The notes: generated by a model from the letters alone, not told the origin. A DNA stretch of 64,000 nucleotides from an uncultured archaeon (GCA_902386135.1 CABMIB010000114.1:1-64000), one strand, 5' to 3'; counted from the first letter of the stretch, positions 17,536 to 25,357 are shown. Translations and numbers: made by a program.

Positions 17536-17967
17536 ATGACATGGACAATCGATTGGAAACCCATAACCGACCTTGAAGATGTACCTGACAAGCCTGGACT
17601 TTACAAAATTCGCATTATAAGAAATGGAAATCCGTATCCAACGCAACGCATCCTAAAAGAAGATGATAAAGGGGTCATTTACATTGGAAGCGATGATTAT
17701 AACATAAAGGCAAGATTGAAAAATTTTCTAAATGCACTTGACAAAGGGAAAAACCATATTGCTGGAGATCGACTCCATGACTGGAGAGAAGATAGGAAAA
17801 TTAATTTTGAAAATAGCGATATCCAATACATTTATAAAACGACACTAAACCATAACTCTAAGGATGAAGAGCGTAAAGAGCTAATAAATTATGAAAGTGA
17901 TTATGGACAATTCCCTTCACTTAATAGAAAACTCCCAAAGACTTCACTTCGATACGGCAAAAAATAA
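17536..17967 (+). CDS. GIY-YIG-like nuclease domain protein
   Basis: A 143-residue protein with a GIY-YIG-type pattern: PGLYKIRI near residue 20 (the GIY strand) and GVIYIGSDDYNIKARLKNF near residue 46 (the YIG strand and Arg-containing helix). A later ELINYESDYGQFPSLN supplies a Glu and an Asn near the expected metal/Asn region. It lacks a recognisable extra DNA-binding domain. Such proteins in mobile elements act in repair, restriction or homing; which applies is unknown. It is coupled to the 32-residue frame upstream. Confidence 0.6.
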   Translation: MTWTIDWKPITDLEDVPDKPGLYKIRIIRNGNPYPTQRILKEDDKGVIYIGSDDYNIKARLKNFLNALDKGKNHIAGDRLHDWREDRKINFENSDIQYIYKTTLNHNSKDEERKELINYESDYGQFPSLNRKLPKTSLRYGKK

Positions 17968-17995
17968 CGCCAGAGCACCGATTTTTTCTGAAAAT

Positions 17996-18394
17996 TCAGT
18001 CGGAAGATACGGATAGGCATTTCTTAATATACTCTATCAGAGCTTCCTTAAGAATCTGTTTTTTAATCGCTTTATATTCATTAGAAAGTTTATTATTGTC
18101 ATAAACATTTTCTCTCCAGTCTCCCCCGAATTTTTGCTCCATCAAATCAGTTGCCTTTTGAACGAGATAACCCTCTTCCCAATCATTATCTACATTATTT
18201 ATGAAATCTCCGAAAACCTCTTCAATTTCTTTAATAACAATTTTTTTATTTAATGAAGGATTAATTGTAGTCTTTCCCATATTCTTAATGAGCTTTTTGC
18301 GGTTCGAAGAGAGAGTCGCTTCTTGATGTTTGGGCGCTACTGGCTCTCCTTTTTTATTTGTAGTTAATGAGTTAGGTACTTCGGGATATGTCAT
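17996..18394 (-). CDS. Hypothetical accessory protein
   Basis: A 132-residue hydrophilic protein: a Lys/Asn-rich, probably disordered N-terminal 50 residues, then helical segments (VIKEIEEVFGDFINNV, YKAIKKQILKEALIEYIKK). No family recognised. It is convergent with the GIY-YIG-like gene, 28 bases apart. Confidence 0.5.
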   Translation of the reverse strand: MTYPEVPNSLTTNKKGEPVAPKHQEATLSSNRKKLIKNMGKTTINPSLNKKIVIKEIEEVFGDFINNVDNDWEEGYLVQKATDLMEQKFGGDWRENVYDNNKLSNEYKAIKKQILKEALIEYIKKCLSVSSD

Positions 18395-18552
18395 TTTATC
18401 AAAAAAGATATTATATCAATATAGTATATATAATTATTCTGCGACACAATGGAGATTTATTTTATCGAAAAATTAAATATGGTTCAGTATTTAAAGAATT
18501 TCTCTACATACCCGTCCCATAAATTCTATTCATGAGACTGAAACTCAATCAT

Positions 18553-19137
18553 TCAAGAGAATGTAATAGGTACATCATCTTGTACTATTTCTTCTTCGTT
18601 TATGTTTAAGTAACATATATTCTCTATCGAAACATTTCCGTGCGGATTCGGTAATTTCATTATTCTGAATTTTTCACCTGGAGATAGTGAAAAGGTTTCA
18701 TCAGGATTTGTCTCCTTTATAGGCGAAGATTGGTCGTCCAGATAAATTCCAAATCTTATGTCTCGTGCGCCACCTTTTCCGATATTTTTAACATATAAAT
18801 CATGATTCCGAGGAGAGGGATTTCCATAGACCTGAGATTCAGTTTCTACAGGATAAAAATACAACCACGGCTTGTCTTGATTTTTAGTAATATTGGCTAA
18901 TTGCAATGTAGCCCTTACAAGAAACACTGTAGCAATCACAAGAAATATTGTCGCAATAGCAGTAATTGAACCAGAATAATTATCCAATGCGTCGAGTGCC
19001 ATATTACCATAAATGAGTTGTGATGTATATAAAAGCGGATGTGAAAATGGTGTAAAAATGAACAATGACTCGTCAGTAATACATGTTTGATATTGAGTCT
19101 CGGATCTACCGATAAAATTCTCTGATTCTATCGCCAA
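18553..19137 (-). CDS. Hypothetical single-pass membrane protein with beta-domain
   Basis: A 194-residue protein. A membrane helix (TAIATIFLVIATVFLVRATLQ, about residues 58-78) is followed by a beta-rich domain with KPWLYFYPVE, LYVKNIGKGGARDI and a terminal beta segment. This layout (one helix then an Ig-like domain with a KNIGKGGA turn) recurs in bacterial and archaeal proteins of unknown role. The true start may be the internal ATG at 19002 (ALDALDNYSG), since the preceding residues look unlike a conserved N-terminus. Confidence 0.5.
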   Translation of the reverse strand: MAIESENFIGRSETQYQTCITDESLFIFTPFSHPLLYTSQLIYGNMALDALDNYSGSITAIATIFLVIATVFLVRATLQLANITKNQDKPWLYFYPVETESQVYGNPSPRNHDLYVKNIGKGGARDIRFGIYLDDQSSPIKETNPDETFSLSPGEKFRIMKLPNPHGNVSIENICYLNINEEEIVQDDVPITFS

Positions 19138-19247
19138 GCCAATAAGATTACCAAATGATGCAGAGGAAAACTATTTTATTGAAAAAAAAGCCAACTCAGT
19201 CGCTAATCCAGAATGCCAGCAATCGACCATAAATAAACTAACAACTT

Positions 19248-19433
19248 TTAAATTTTTTTAGCTAATACGCTACCAAGACTACCACCAATTTTATATTTAC
19301 ATTTTGGGCAGTAAAGCCCGTATTTATCTTCAACAGTAAAAGACCATTTTTGCTTTTTCATCGAAGTTTTACATCTCGGACAAAAGTATGGTGGCTCAAA
19401 TTCTATTTTCATTAACACATTTCTATGGGTCAT
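19248..19433 (-). CDS. Small zinc-ribbon protein
   Basis: A 61-residue basic protein with FCPRCK near residue 18 and YCPKCK near residue 41, which together form a classic zinc ribbon. The start may be the internal Met (LMKIEFEPPYF). Such proteins are common in archaeal plasmids and viruses as DNA- or protein-binding factors. No specific role can be given. Confidence 0.55.
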   Translation of the reverse strand: MTHRNVLMKIEFEPPYFCPRCKTSMKKQKWSFTVEDKYGLYCPKCKYKIGGSLGSVLAKKI

Positions 19434-19498
19434 TATTCACTTAAGTGTATTTCACTCCACCATCAAAAAATCGTTTTTAGAAAGCATTGGACTTTAGT

Positions 19499-19852
19499 TC
19501 ATTTTCTTATTTTCTGTTTTCTTATCATAATACCTGTCCATTTGCTCCAATAGCCTTCAAACTCAAATCCAAACCTCCTGTATAATCCTATTAGCCTATT
19601 TTTATCCTTTTCGTATCTCTTTCTACCTTCTTCATCATAACCAGGTAGCTTTGGCTCTGGCTTTGCATATAAAGTAACGCCCTCGTTATCAGCATCATCT
19701 GTCACTTGCTTGAGCAATCTGGTGCCGGCACCTTCATGTTGATGCTCTTCTGGTACCCTAATATCTATCTCATATCCGTTTTCTGCATATGGCGCAGGCT
19801 TAGTAAGTAATCGTGCTTCTTTAACGGTAGTATCTGTGTACTCTGATTTCAT
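19499..19852 (-). CDS. GNAT-like acetyltransferase domain protein
   Basis: A 117-residue protein with a compact GNAT-like order: strand GYEIDIRVPEEHQ, the acetyl-CoA loop region HEGAGTRLLKQVTDDA (R/Q-x-x-G-x-G/A type), strand VTLYAKPEP, and the final helix-strand LIGLYRRFGFEFEG. It lacks an N-terminal extension and is shorter than most GNATs, but the late FYxxxGF-type motif (LYRRFGF) is characteristic. Substrate unknown. Similar minimal GNATs occur in phages and plasmids. Confidence 0.65.
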   Translation of the reverse strand: MKSEYTDTTVKEARLLTKPAPYAENGYEIDIRVPEEHQHEGAGTRLLKQVTDDADNEGVTLYAKPEPKLPGYDEEGRKRYEKDKNRLIGLYRRFGFEFEGYWSKWTGIMIRKQKIRK

Positions 19853-20017
19853 AGTTCCCTGCTGATAGCGTATGATAGACTCGATGAATAAACCTTATGA
19901 TTGATCATATCTCAGAACTTAATCGTAGTACGGCTTCTTTAAGCACTTCGACCTATCACAATTCCAAATTCAGTTTCTATGCTTGTATATACGTTTTTTT
20001 ACAATGCTTTCAGATAC

Positions 20018-20050
20018 ACTTATAAGTTACTTAAAACTATAGTTTTAAGT
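20018..20050. promoter_or_regulatory. Double palindrome, operator of the winged-helix gene
   Basis: Two palindromes lie in tandem: ACTTATAAGT (20018-20027) and a perfect 22-bp one with arms ACTTAAAACTA/TAGTTTTAAGT (20029-20050). The second ends 6 bases before the ATG at 20057. Both share the ACTT...AAGT ends, as expected for two binding sites of one dimeric regulator covering the promoter and start. Confidence 0.65.
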
Positions 20051-20056
20051 TGATAT

Positions 20057-20905
20057 ATGAAGCAGTACAAAGATTATCAATTAAAAGGTCAAATTCTGCA
20101 AGCAATCCACGCAGGAATAACCACTGCTAAGGATATTCATAAATTTATATCTTATCCATACCCTCTTGATAATCTTTACGCTGAACTGTGTTTCCTCAAT
20201 AACTACGGCTATCTCTCAGTTGAAAAAATCAACAGGTCTTCGCATTATTCTCTCACTAAGAAAGGAGTACAGCACGCTCTAAACCCGAACATTTGCCAAG
20301 ATATAAGAAAGGAATTAGAGGAAGTAAAATTAAAAAGAAAACTCGATACTGACCCGATGTTTCGAGAGGCAGTTACTAAATATCTTACAGAACATTATCC
20401 AGTTGCAGTTGAGACCACTAATGTTGTAACCCAGCAAGTACCCGTTTCTGTTGATAACACTCCAATTATTGAAAATACTCCAGCAGAAACACCTGTAGAA
20501 ATCAATCAGTATGATCCTAACTTTAAGCCAGTTTACATTCTTAACCCAAATAGCGTACAGGACTTCGCAAACATTAAAAAATCCAACACTCGTAAAGCTG
20601 AAATAGAGAGAAGAAGAGCATTAGCCAGACAATATTTAAATGCAAAAGGAGATAAAAAATTCCTATATGGTGGATTCTTTAAACAGTGGGGAGGTAACTT
20701 TAAATTGTGGTTATTAGAGGACGGGATGATAGACATACTTGGTGCATCCAATGAAGAAAAAACCCGTAGAGAACATAATGACAGATTAGTGACTCATGAT
20801 GAACAATGGACTAATCCACTATATATCGAAAGTATTGCGGAAAATGGAATATATGTTATTGATAGAAATAAAAAGATGAAAGTGGCTAAGTTCCTGAGGT
20901 TCTGA
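20057..20905 (+). CDS. Winged-helix regulator-like protein
   Basis: A 282-residue protein. The N-terminal 80 residues read as a winged helix (KGQILQAIHAG, DNLYAELCFLNNYGYLSVEK, HYSLTKKGVQHAL), the last part being a typical wing followed by LTxKG. A flexible Val/Thr/Pro-rich linker covers residues 110-160. The C-terminal region is a separate unknown domain (GGFFKQWGGNFKLWLLEDG, then a beta-rich tail). With the palindromes at its start it is a good candidate for an autoregulated master regulator of the element; this is inference. Confidence 0.6.
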   Translation: MKQYKDYQLKGQILQAIHAGITTAKDIHKFISYPYPLDNLYAELCFLNNYGYLSVEKINRSSHYSLTKKGVQHALNPNICQDIRKELEEVKLKRKLDTDPMFREAVTKYLTEHYPVAVETTNVVTQQVPVSVDNTPIIENTPAETPVEINQYDPNFKPVYILNPNSVQDFANIKKSNTRKAEIERRRALARQYLNAKGDKKFLYGGFFKQWGGNFKLWLLEDGMIDILGASNEEKTRREHNDRLVTHDEQWTNPLYIESIAENGIYVIDRNKKMKVAKFLRF

Positions 20906-21401
20906 AAAAAATCTACCATTTCTCCTTCTAAACTTGTCATAAAGTTTTCCTATCTATCTTGCCGTTTCCTGCCTGGTGAAAACGCAACTGTTCCTCGCCA
21001 CTCCCCCTTCGGGGGAGCGCCACCGGAAGAGATTGGATCGGTTGCGTTGAGAAAAAATAATAAAACTCGTTTGATACTGATTTTCACTATGCCTGATAGA
21101 AAACTCATTAAGCTTGATTTTACAAAAACACGTCTAATCATAAGCAGCAGCTTGTTTTCATGCACTATAAACGCTTTACGAAGCTCGACTTTCTAAATTC
21201 CAAGAGAAAGATAAGCTGCTTTCTTGTTAGCTCGTTCAATGTTCTAAAATACAATCCTGTTTTTCGGGTTCTTCTCAGATTCGTTAGAACAACTCACTGA
21301 TACTTTTGCATCAAAAGCTTTTTTCTTTCAAATTCAAGCGTTTACGGGTCTTGATATACAGGTAAAGATTGGTATCTCTTTCCTATTTGTGTTATCCTTA
21401 T
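20906..21401. other. Non-coding spacer with one GC-rich hairpin
   Basis: About 500 bases without a supported gene. A perfect CTCCCCC/GGGGGAG stem with a TTC loop (21001-21017) sits in a short GC-rich patch 95 bases after the winged-helix gene. It lacks a T-run, so it is a doubtful terminator. The rest is A+T-rich and leads into the iteron-like region. Confidence 0.4.
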
Positions 21402-21657
21402 ACATCCGTATAACATCCGTATAAACATCCGCATAAAAAAATATAGTACCCATATTTATTATCCATATAAGCCGTATAAAATAGAAGATTACGTGCATAC
21501 GAGAAAATAGATGTAATGTTAGATGTAATGTGTAAAATATATATGTATATAATATATGCTAACTCGTCAGTTTTATGCGGCTTATGCGGATATTCAATAT
21601 AGGCAGAACATTTTTTCTATGTGGATTTTGTAAAAATTTAAAATTCTATGCGGATGT
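21402..21657. other. Candidate replication origin with iterons
   Basis: Three near-tandem ACATCCGTATAA-type units start at 21402, 21413 and 21425 (the third has C for T). Inverted copies of the core appear at 21573-21580, 21582-21591 (TTATGCGGAT) and 21648-21657 (ATGCGGATGT). Between the two sets lies a very A+T-rich tract that holds a perfect tandem 12-bp repeat, TAGATGTAATGT, at 21508-21531. Directly repeated binding sites flanking an A+T-rich region next to a helicase gene is the usual anatomy of a plasmid origin. Function is inferred. Confidence 0.55.
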
Positions 21658-21680
21658 AAAAAATAAAAAAGAAAGGAAGG

Positions 21681-23372
21681 TTATTTATTAATATTCCAAG
21701 TATTTTTTATTGAAGATATTCCTTTATATACCGACATACCTTTGAAGTCCGGGGACTTAGGATACTTGCTTCTTTTTATTCCCAGTTTAGAAAGATTCAT
21801 ACCGAAATATTTCGGGGATAATGGTGTGATATTATTCTGCGAGCAATAGATTATATACTCACCTTTCACAGCACCAGTTGGTACTTCCCCGTCCTCTTGA
21901 AATGAGTAATAGGTATTTATAAAGTCTTTCAATGGATTTTCTTCCTCGTCGTCCTCAAACCATAGGTCGAAGGTATCCTCATGTTTATAAGTGAATTTAT
22001 TGTTCTTTATGTATCTCCTTGCTCCTTCCAGTGCCCAGTTTAAGATACCGGAAAGCTCTGGTCGATAAAATTTATCAATTGCTTTAGAAAGGTCTCTTAC
22101 AATTTTATCTTCTGGAACAGTTATTCTATTTTTAAATTTTATTAAAATTATTCTGTTCCAGAACTGCATATCATTCTTTACTTCTTCAGACAACCCAGGT
22201 AGTTTATTACATACAAATGTCAGCTTGGCTCTGTTAATGAAGCCACTAATTTTTTCGAATTTCCTATCTGCTGATATTATATCTCCGCCTGTTAATTTTT
22301 TAAACATGGAGATGTTTTTAATAAAATGATATTCCATATCTCCATCTATGTTGGCTCTCTTATCATCCAAGTAAGCTGCATGTCTGCTGTTCGAATCTGA
22401 TAATTCGCCAAGGGAACTGCCTTGTACTTTATCAAGACCACCCAATAACTCTGTAAGTATTCTTGATATCGTTGTTCTGCCGCTGTCGCCTATACCCAAC
22501 CATACCATGGCAAACTTAGCAGCAGTATTCATCAGGTTATAACCGAACCATTCCTGTAATAGTAATCTATCGGTCTCTGGAAGTGCTTCAGTAATTAATT
22601 TATCAAAGTTAGAGCATTTGGCATTAGCATCATAGTTTATTTCAAGCCTACCCCTAAATTTATATTTCTCATCATGTGGTAGTAGCTCTCCAGTTTCTAT
22701 TTTCACAACACCGTTTATAAGATTAATATAGTCTTGATCTTCATGCCAATCTTTTCTCTTTATCCAAGTGAGACCTCGAATTACCCCGATAAGATTATTG
22801 AAGGCTGATTTGGTACATAACTCATCAACATTAGAACAATATGTTTGAATATAATTTTCCGCAGTGTTAGTATAATACCCCATCTCTGGATTATATATCC
22901 ACATTTCTTTTGCATCTTCAAGGGTTACTATTTTTACTTGGCTTATTATAACGTTGGCATGAAACTTTATTATACTGTCTTCTTTTTTATTATCAGAACC
23001 AATATCACCTGGTATATCCGTTATTATCGGTGGAAGATGTTTAATCAACTTACCAGTTACTTCATTAATTTTATTTTCTAAATTATTAAGGGTTTCATCA
23101 CTAAAGCTATCTTCAAGCTGCTCTTTTGTATATTTAGATTTGATTCCACTTATTATTTCGTCTATTTTTTTAGTTTTTGTGTACCATAAATTTGTAGGGG
23201 AATCAATAAGTATAGGAGTGAATTTACCATTGGGGTCTTCGATAGTTATTGTATGGTTTTTGTTCTGAACATAGATTTTTAGAATGGCTTTATCAGAAAG
23301 TGGTTTAGTAAAGGTATTTGGAGCAACATCCTGTTGTTCCTGTTGCTGCTGTTGTTTTGTATCTGAACTCAT
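21681..23372 (-). CDS. P4-type primase/helicase (SF3) replication protein
   Basis: A 563-residue protein. A Gln-rich N-terminus leads to an unassigned region, a D5_N-like middle domain (about residues 170-270, containing LINGVVKIETGELLPHD) and a superfamily 3 helicase domain. QEWFGYNLM and VWLGIGDSGRTT mark Walker A near residue 299; the catalytic Lys is replaced by Arg299. LDDKRANIDGDM is the Walker B region, and FVCNKLPGLSEE is the sensor-1-like motif C with its Asn. The N-terminal primase part is shorter than in P4 alpha. It is likely the element's initiator helicase, lying beside the iteron region and 119 bases downstream of the RHH gene. Confidence 0.85.
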   Translation of the reverse strand: MSSDTKQQQQQEQQDVAPNTFTKPLSDKAILKIYVQNKNHTITIEDPNGKFTPILIDSPTNLWYTKTKKIDEIISGIKSKYTKEQLEDSFSDETLNNLENKINEVTGKLIKHLPPIITDIPGDIGSDNKKEDSIIKFHANVIISQVKIVTLEDAKEMWIYNPEMGYYTNTAENYIQTYCSNVDELCTKSAFNNLIGVIRGLTWIKRKDWHEDQDYINLINGVVKIETGELLPHDEKYKFRGRLEINYDANAKCSNFDKLITEALPETDRLLLQEWFGYNLMNTAAKFAMVWLGIGDSGRTTISRILTELLGGLDKVQGSSLGELSDSNSRHAAYLDDKRANIDGDMEYHFIKNISMFKKLTGGDIISADRKFEKISGFINRAKLTFVCNKLPGLSEEVKNDMQFWNRIILIKFKNRITVPEDKIVRDLSKAIDKFYRPELSGILNWALEGARRYIKNNKFTYKHEDTFDLWFEDDEEENPLKDFINTYYSFQEDGEVPTGAVKGEYIIYCSQNNITPLSPKYFGMNLSKLGIKRSKYPKSPDFKGMSVYKGISSIKNTWNINK

Positions 23373-23464
23373 AATATCACTTCGTTTTTCGATATCAGTA
23401 GCCTTAACCCCGCTAATTAACTATATATAGCAGCAAAACAGAACAGTGATTGCGTCTCTGTTTT

Positions 23465-23480
23465 GGGGGCTTCGGCTCCC
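23465..23480. promoter_or_regulatory. Small hairpin between RHH gene and helicase gene
   Basis: GGGGGC/GCTCCC around TTCG lies between the two leftward genes, 11 bases past the RHH stop. It could partly end or stabilise the RHH transcript. It lacks a T-run. Confidence 0.3.
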
Positions 23481-23491
23481 GTTTATTCTTA

Positions 23492-23686
23492 TTACTGCGA
23501 TACTCCTGCTCCTTTGCTCTGATCCTGAGCTTTGGTGTTCATCGACTGTTCCTGTAAGACCCTCTTGATTCCCTCTCTAACGATTGCATTCTTCGAGGGA
23601 AATACGCCAGAATCCACTAACCTATCCATTTCTATTGCATATTCTACTGGATAGGCGCAACTTGATATTATGTTCATTTTTATCAT
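23492..23686 (-). CDS. Ribbon-helix-helix (CopG-like) regulator
   Basis: A 64-residue protein with an RHH pattern: a short strand near residue 8 (ISSCAYPVEYA), helix AIEMDRLVDSG, turn VFPSKNAIVREGIKR and helix VLQEQS. The C-terminal 15 residues are polar and probably disordered. The gene is immediately upstream of the helicase, on the same strand, the layout of CopG-type copy-number control genes, so it may repress the replication operon. Confidence 0.65.
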   Translation of the reverse strand: MIKMNIISSCAYPVEYAIEMDRLVDSGVFPSKNAIVREGIKRVLQEQSMNTKAQDQSKGAGVSQ

Positions 23687-24117
23687 CTCTCAATTATTTC
23701 GATTAGTTATTTGCTAACTCAAGCTTACTATATAAAACCTTCTATTCTATATACTAAATAAAATCTCCAATACCTTAGATATTGGAATAAGTAATTTAAA
23801 AGGCTTAGAATATAATCTGAGGGATTATCCATAATTCTCATGAAAAAATGTTATTTTAAAGATGGATATCTGAAGGATAATTCCCAAAAAATATAAAGTT
23901 ATTCCGATTCAGTTTGCCTATTCACCCAGACAAAAGTTTATCCACCGGTCTGGGGGGTGTTAACTGAATTGAAGTTTATTACAACTGCGTTCTATATAAA
24001 TTTGACTGGAAACTGTTATGGCGAATCTTCAGTGGGTTTTAGAGAAAAGGAAAAACGTGGTAAGAACAGTGCGGTTCCAATAAACTCTAATACTGAAGTG
24101 TGTATAGAAAAAGTGAA
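23687..24117. other. Spacer with an inverted repeat
   Basis: No convincing gene. It is A+T-rich with a local GC-rich inverted repeat, CCCAGAC (23925-23931) and GTCTGGG (23948-23954), extended imperfectly on both sides. It could be the promoter/operator of the leftward RHH-helicase operon. Confidence 0.35.
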
Positions 24118-24139
24118 AAGCACCGAAAGAACGGTGCTT
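24118..24139 (-). terminator. Hairpin terminator of the 110-residue gene
   Basis: Read on the minus strand, a perfect 8-bp stem (AAGCACCG/CGGTGCTT, 6-base loop) overlaps the stop codon at 24138 and is followed by TTCACTTTTTC. Confidence 0.55.
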
Positions 24140-24470
24140 AATATGCTCTGTAGTACGTATTTTGGTTATTGTTTGTGATTTCCGCATCCGCTATTGCACC
24201 AAGCGATCCGATGAATATGGAGCAAAGTAGAGCACCTTTCCATCCGGCAACAGAGCCACCTGTTATTGCTCCACATATGAGTCCTAAAGTTGTCATCGGA
24301 GCATTTTCCAATGCTTTCTTAGTTGCCTGGTACAAAACCCTTGCAATGAACCCATCCCATGGGTCTTCTATTACGGGTTGCTGTAATCGCCTCACGGGAT
24401 ATGCCACTTGAAGCTTTGGTAGAAAAACTGGCATACGTGAGGGTGAGTACCTTACTGGATATCCCGTCAT
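24138..24470 (-). CDS. Hypothetical protein with two membrane segments
   Basis: A 110-residue protein. The N-terminal 45 residues are basic and Pro-rich. Two hydrophobic Gly-rich stretches follow (TTLGLICGAITGGSVAGW and LLCSIFIGSLGAIAD), resembling glycine-zipper membrane segments, then a short polar tail. A ribosome site AGGAGG (rc of CCTCCT near 24481) supports the ATG. Function unknown. Confidence 0.5.
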   Translation of the reverse strand: MTGYPVRYSPSRMPVFLPKLQVAYPVRRLQQPVIEDPWDGFIARVLYQATKKALENAPMTTLGLICGAITGGSVAGWKGALLCSIFIGSLGAIADAEITNNNQNTYYRAY

Positions 24471-24912
24471 ATTTAATTTCCTCCTTTTAATTTTATTTAC
24501 ATATTTCCATCGTTTTTTCGTCCTTTATAAAAAATAAAGTACTGCTATGCGGATTGATTTCAGGATACTTAAAGGTTATGAAGAGAGGACTATATAATAA
24601 TATAAAAAAAGTTCATATAATGTTATTTCCATGGTGCTCTACACTCATTTAAATCATTCTTTCACAATAGACGTGGAAAAAACCCCATTTACATGGAGTG
24701 AAACTTTCAGGACGCAGAGCGTAAAAAGCGTTACTGAACTATGAGTTTGATAATTACAAATCTGTGATTCTTTTTAGCGTTATATGCTTTAACATAGCTC
24801 TATTACAGCAATATCTCGTATCAAGTATAGATAGATATCGTCTTGCTTAAATGCACTATTTTAAGGACAATTTAACGGGCTTATGAGATGAGAAGTAACT
24901 GCGTTCGATGGC
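24471..24912. other. Spacer, no firm gene
   Basis: A+T-rich. One 37-codon frame (24631-24744, plus strand) has no ribosome site and I do not trust it. A CTATGCGGATTG at about 24545 contains the ATGCGGAT core of the iteron-like units near 21650, possibly an extra initiator site. Confidence 0.35.
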
Positions 24913-25065
24913 TTATTTTAATACTTTCAATTGCAGGCTATTAGTTGTGAAAGGCTCTAATTCTAACTCTGTCCCTTCTTTAACCCCCATTAGTTCTGCT
25001 ATATCAGCAGGAATGGTCATTATTAGAGAAGACCCAGATTTTCGTGCTTTAGTTTTTTTGCCCAT
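24913..25065 (-). CDS. AbrB/MazE-type small DNA-binding protein
   Basis: A 50-residue protein with a textbook SpoVT/AbrB pattern: basic start, SGSSLIMTIPADIAELMGVK, then EGTELELEPF and a final strand LQLKVLK. The family includes antitoxins and transition-state regulators that form swapped-hairpin dimers. No toxin-like partner is adjacent. It is the right-most gene of the element, 169 bases from the right repeat. Confidence 0.75.
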   Translation of the reverse strand: MGKKTKARKSGSSLIMTIPADIAELMGVKEGTELELEPFTTNSLQLKVLK

Positions 25066-25233
25066 AGAGATTTAATCCCACTTATTTTATATTTAATGTA
25101 TCATAGTAAGACAACACAGTATATATACATATCTATCAATGCATAACTTTAGTTAATTATAAGTATGTCTGTTGCGTTGTTAGAAGACGCTCAGTTTTAA
25201 AATAACTGATGCTCTTCACTACGAATTTAATCG

Positions 25234-25248
25234 TTAATAACGATTATT
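25234..25248. repeat. Candidate right attachment site (attR)
   Basis: A second copy of TTAATAACGATTATT. Here it also forms part of the palindrome AATCGTT-AAT-AACGATT (25229-25245). It ends 17 bases before tRNA-Val, where an archaeal TATA box would be expected. Confidence 0.6.
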
Positions 25249-25265
25249 CACAAGTGAAGAGAACC

Positions 25266-25339
25266 GGGCCCGTGGTCTAGCTGGTTATGACGTCGCCTTG
25301 ACATGGCGGAGATCCGGAGTTCGAATCTCCGCGGGCCCA
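25266..25339 (+). tRNA. tRNA-Val (anticodon GAC)
   Basis: A 74-base cloverleaf. The acceptor stem GGGCCCG/CGGGCCC is perfect, with discriminator A. The D arm GTC...GAC has the TAGCTGGTTAT loop. The anticodon stem TCGCC/GGCGG has loop TTGACAT, and the T arm CGGAG-TTCGAAT-CTCCG is perfect. CCA is not encoded. It is complete, so integration of the neighbouring element did not disrupt the body of the gene. Confidence 0.97.
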
Positions 25340-25357
25340 TCTGATTTTGACCAAAAC

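Larger units (their letters stand above)
13257..25248. mobile_element. Integrated plasmid- or provirus-like element, about 12 kb
   Basis: The interval is bounded by a perfect 15-bp direct repeat (13257-13271 and 25234-25248). A tyrosine recombinase lies 70 bases inside the left repeat. The base composition is clearly richer in A+T than the flanks, and gene content is typical of accessory DNA: many short unknowns, a P4-type helicase with a small RHH gene upstream, AbrB-like proteins, a GIY-YIG-like protein and a winged-helix regulator with a palindromic operator. tRNA-Val(GAC) begins 17 bases beyond the right repeat. No capsid, terminase, conjugation or partition gene is recognised, so plasmid or virus origin is undecided. 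Boundaries are inferred from the repeat and the composition shift. Confidence 0.75.

Noticed and set aside
20950-21165. Minus-strand 71-codon frame after the winged-helix gene
   Set aside because: Its C-terminal half is translated from the GC-rich hairpin patch, and no ribosome site or family similarity is apparent.
23957-24178. Plus-strand 73-codon frame
   Set aside because: No ribosome site, composition unlike a protein, and it runs over the hairpin and stop of the leftward 110-residue gene.
24631-24744. 37-codon frame in the right part of the element
   Set aside because: No ribosome site and no recognisable pattern; left as part of the spacer.
25266-25339. Classic integration into the 3' end of tRNA-Val
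   Set aside because: The element lies on the 5' side of the tRNA, the tRNA is intact, and no copy of its 3' end is seen at the left boundary; the 15-bp upstream repeat fits better.
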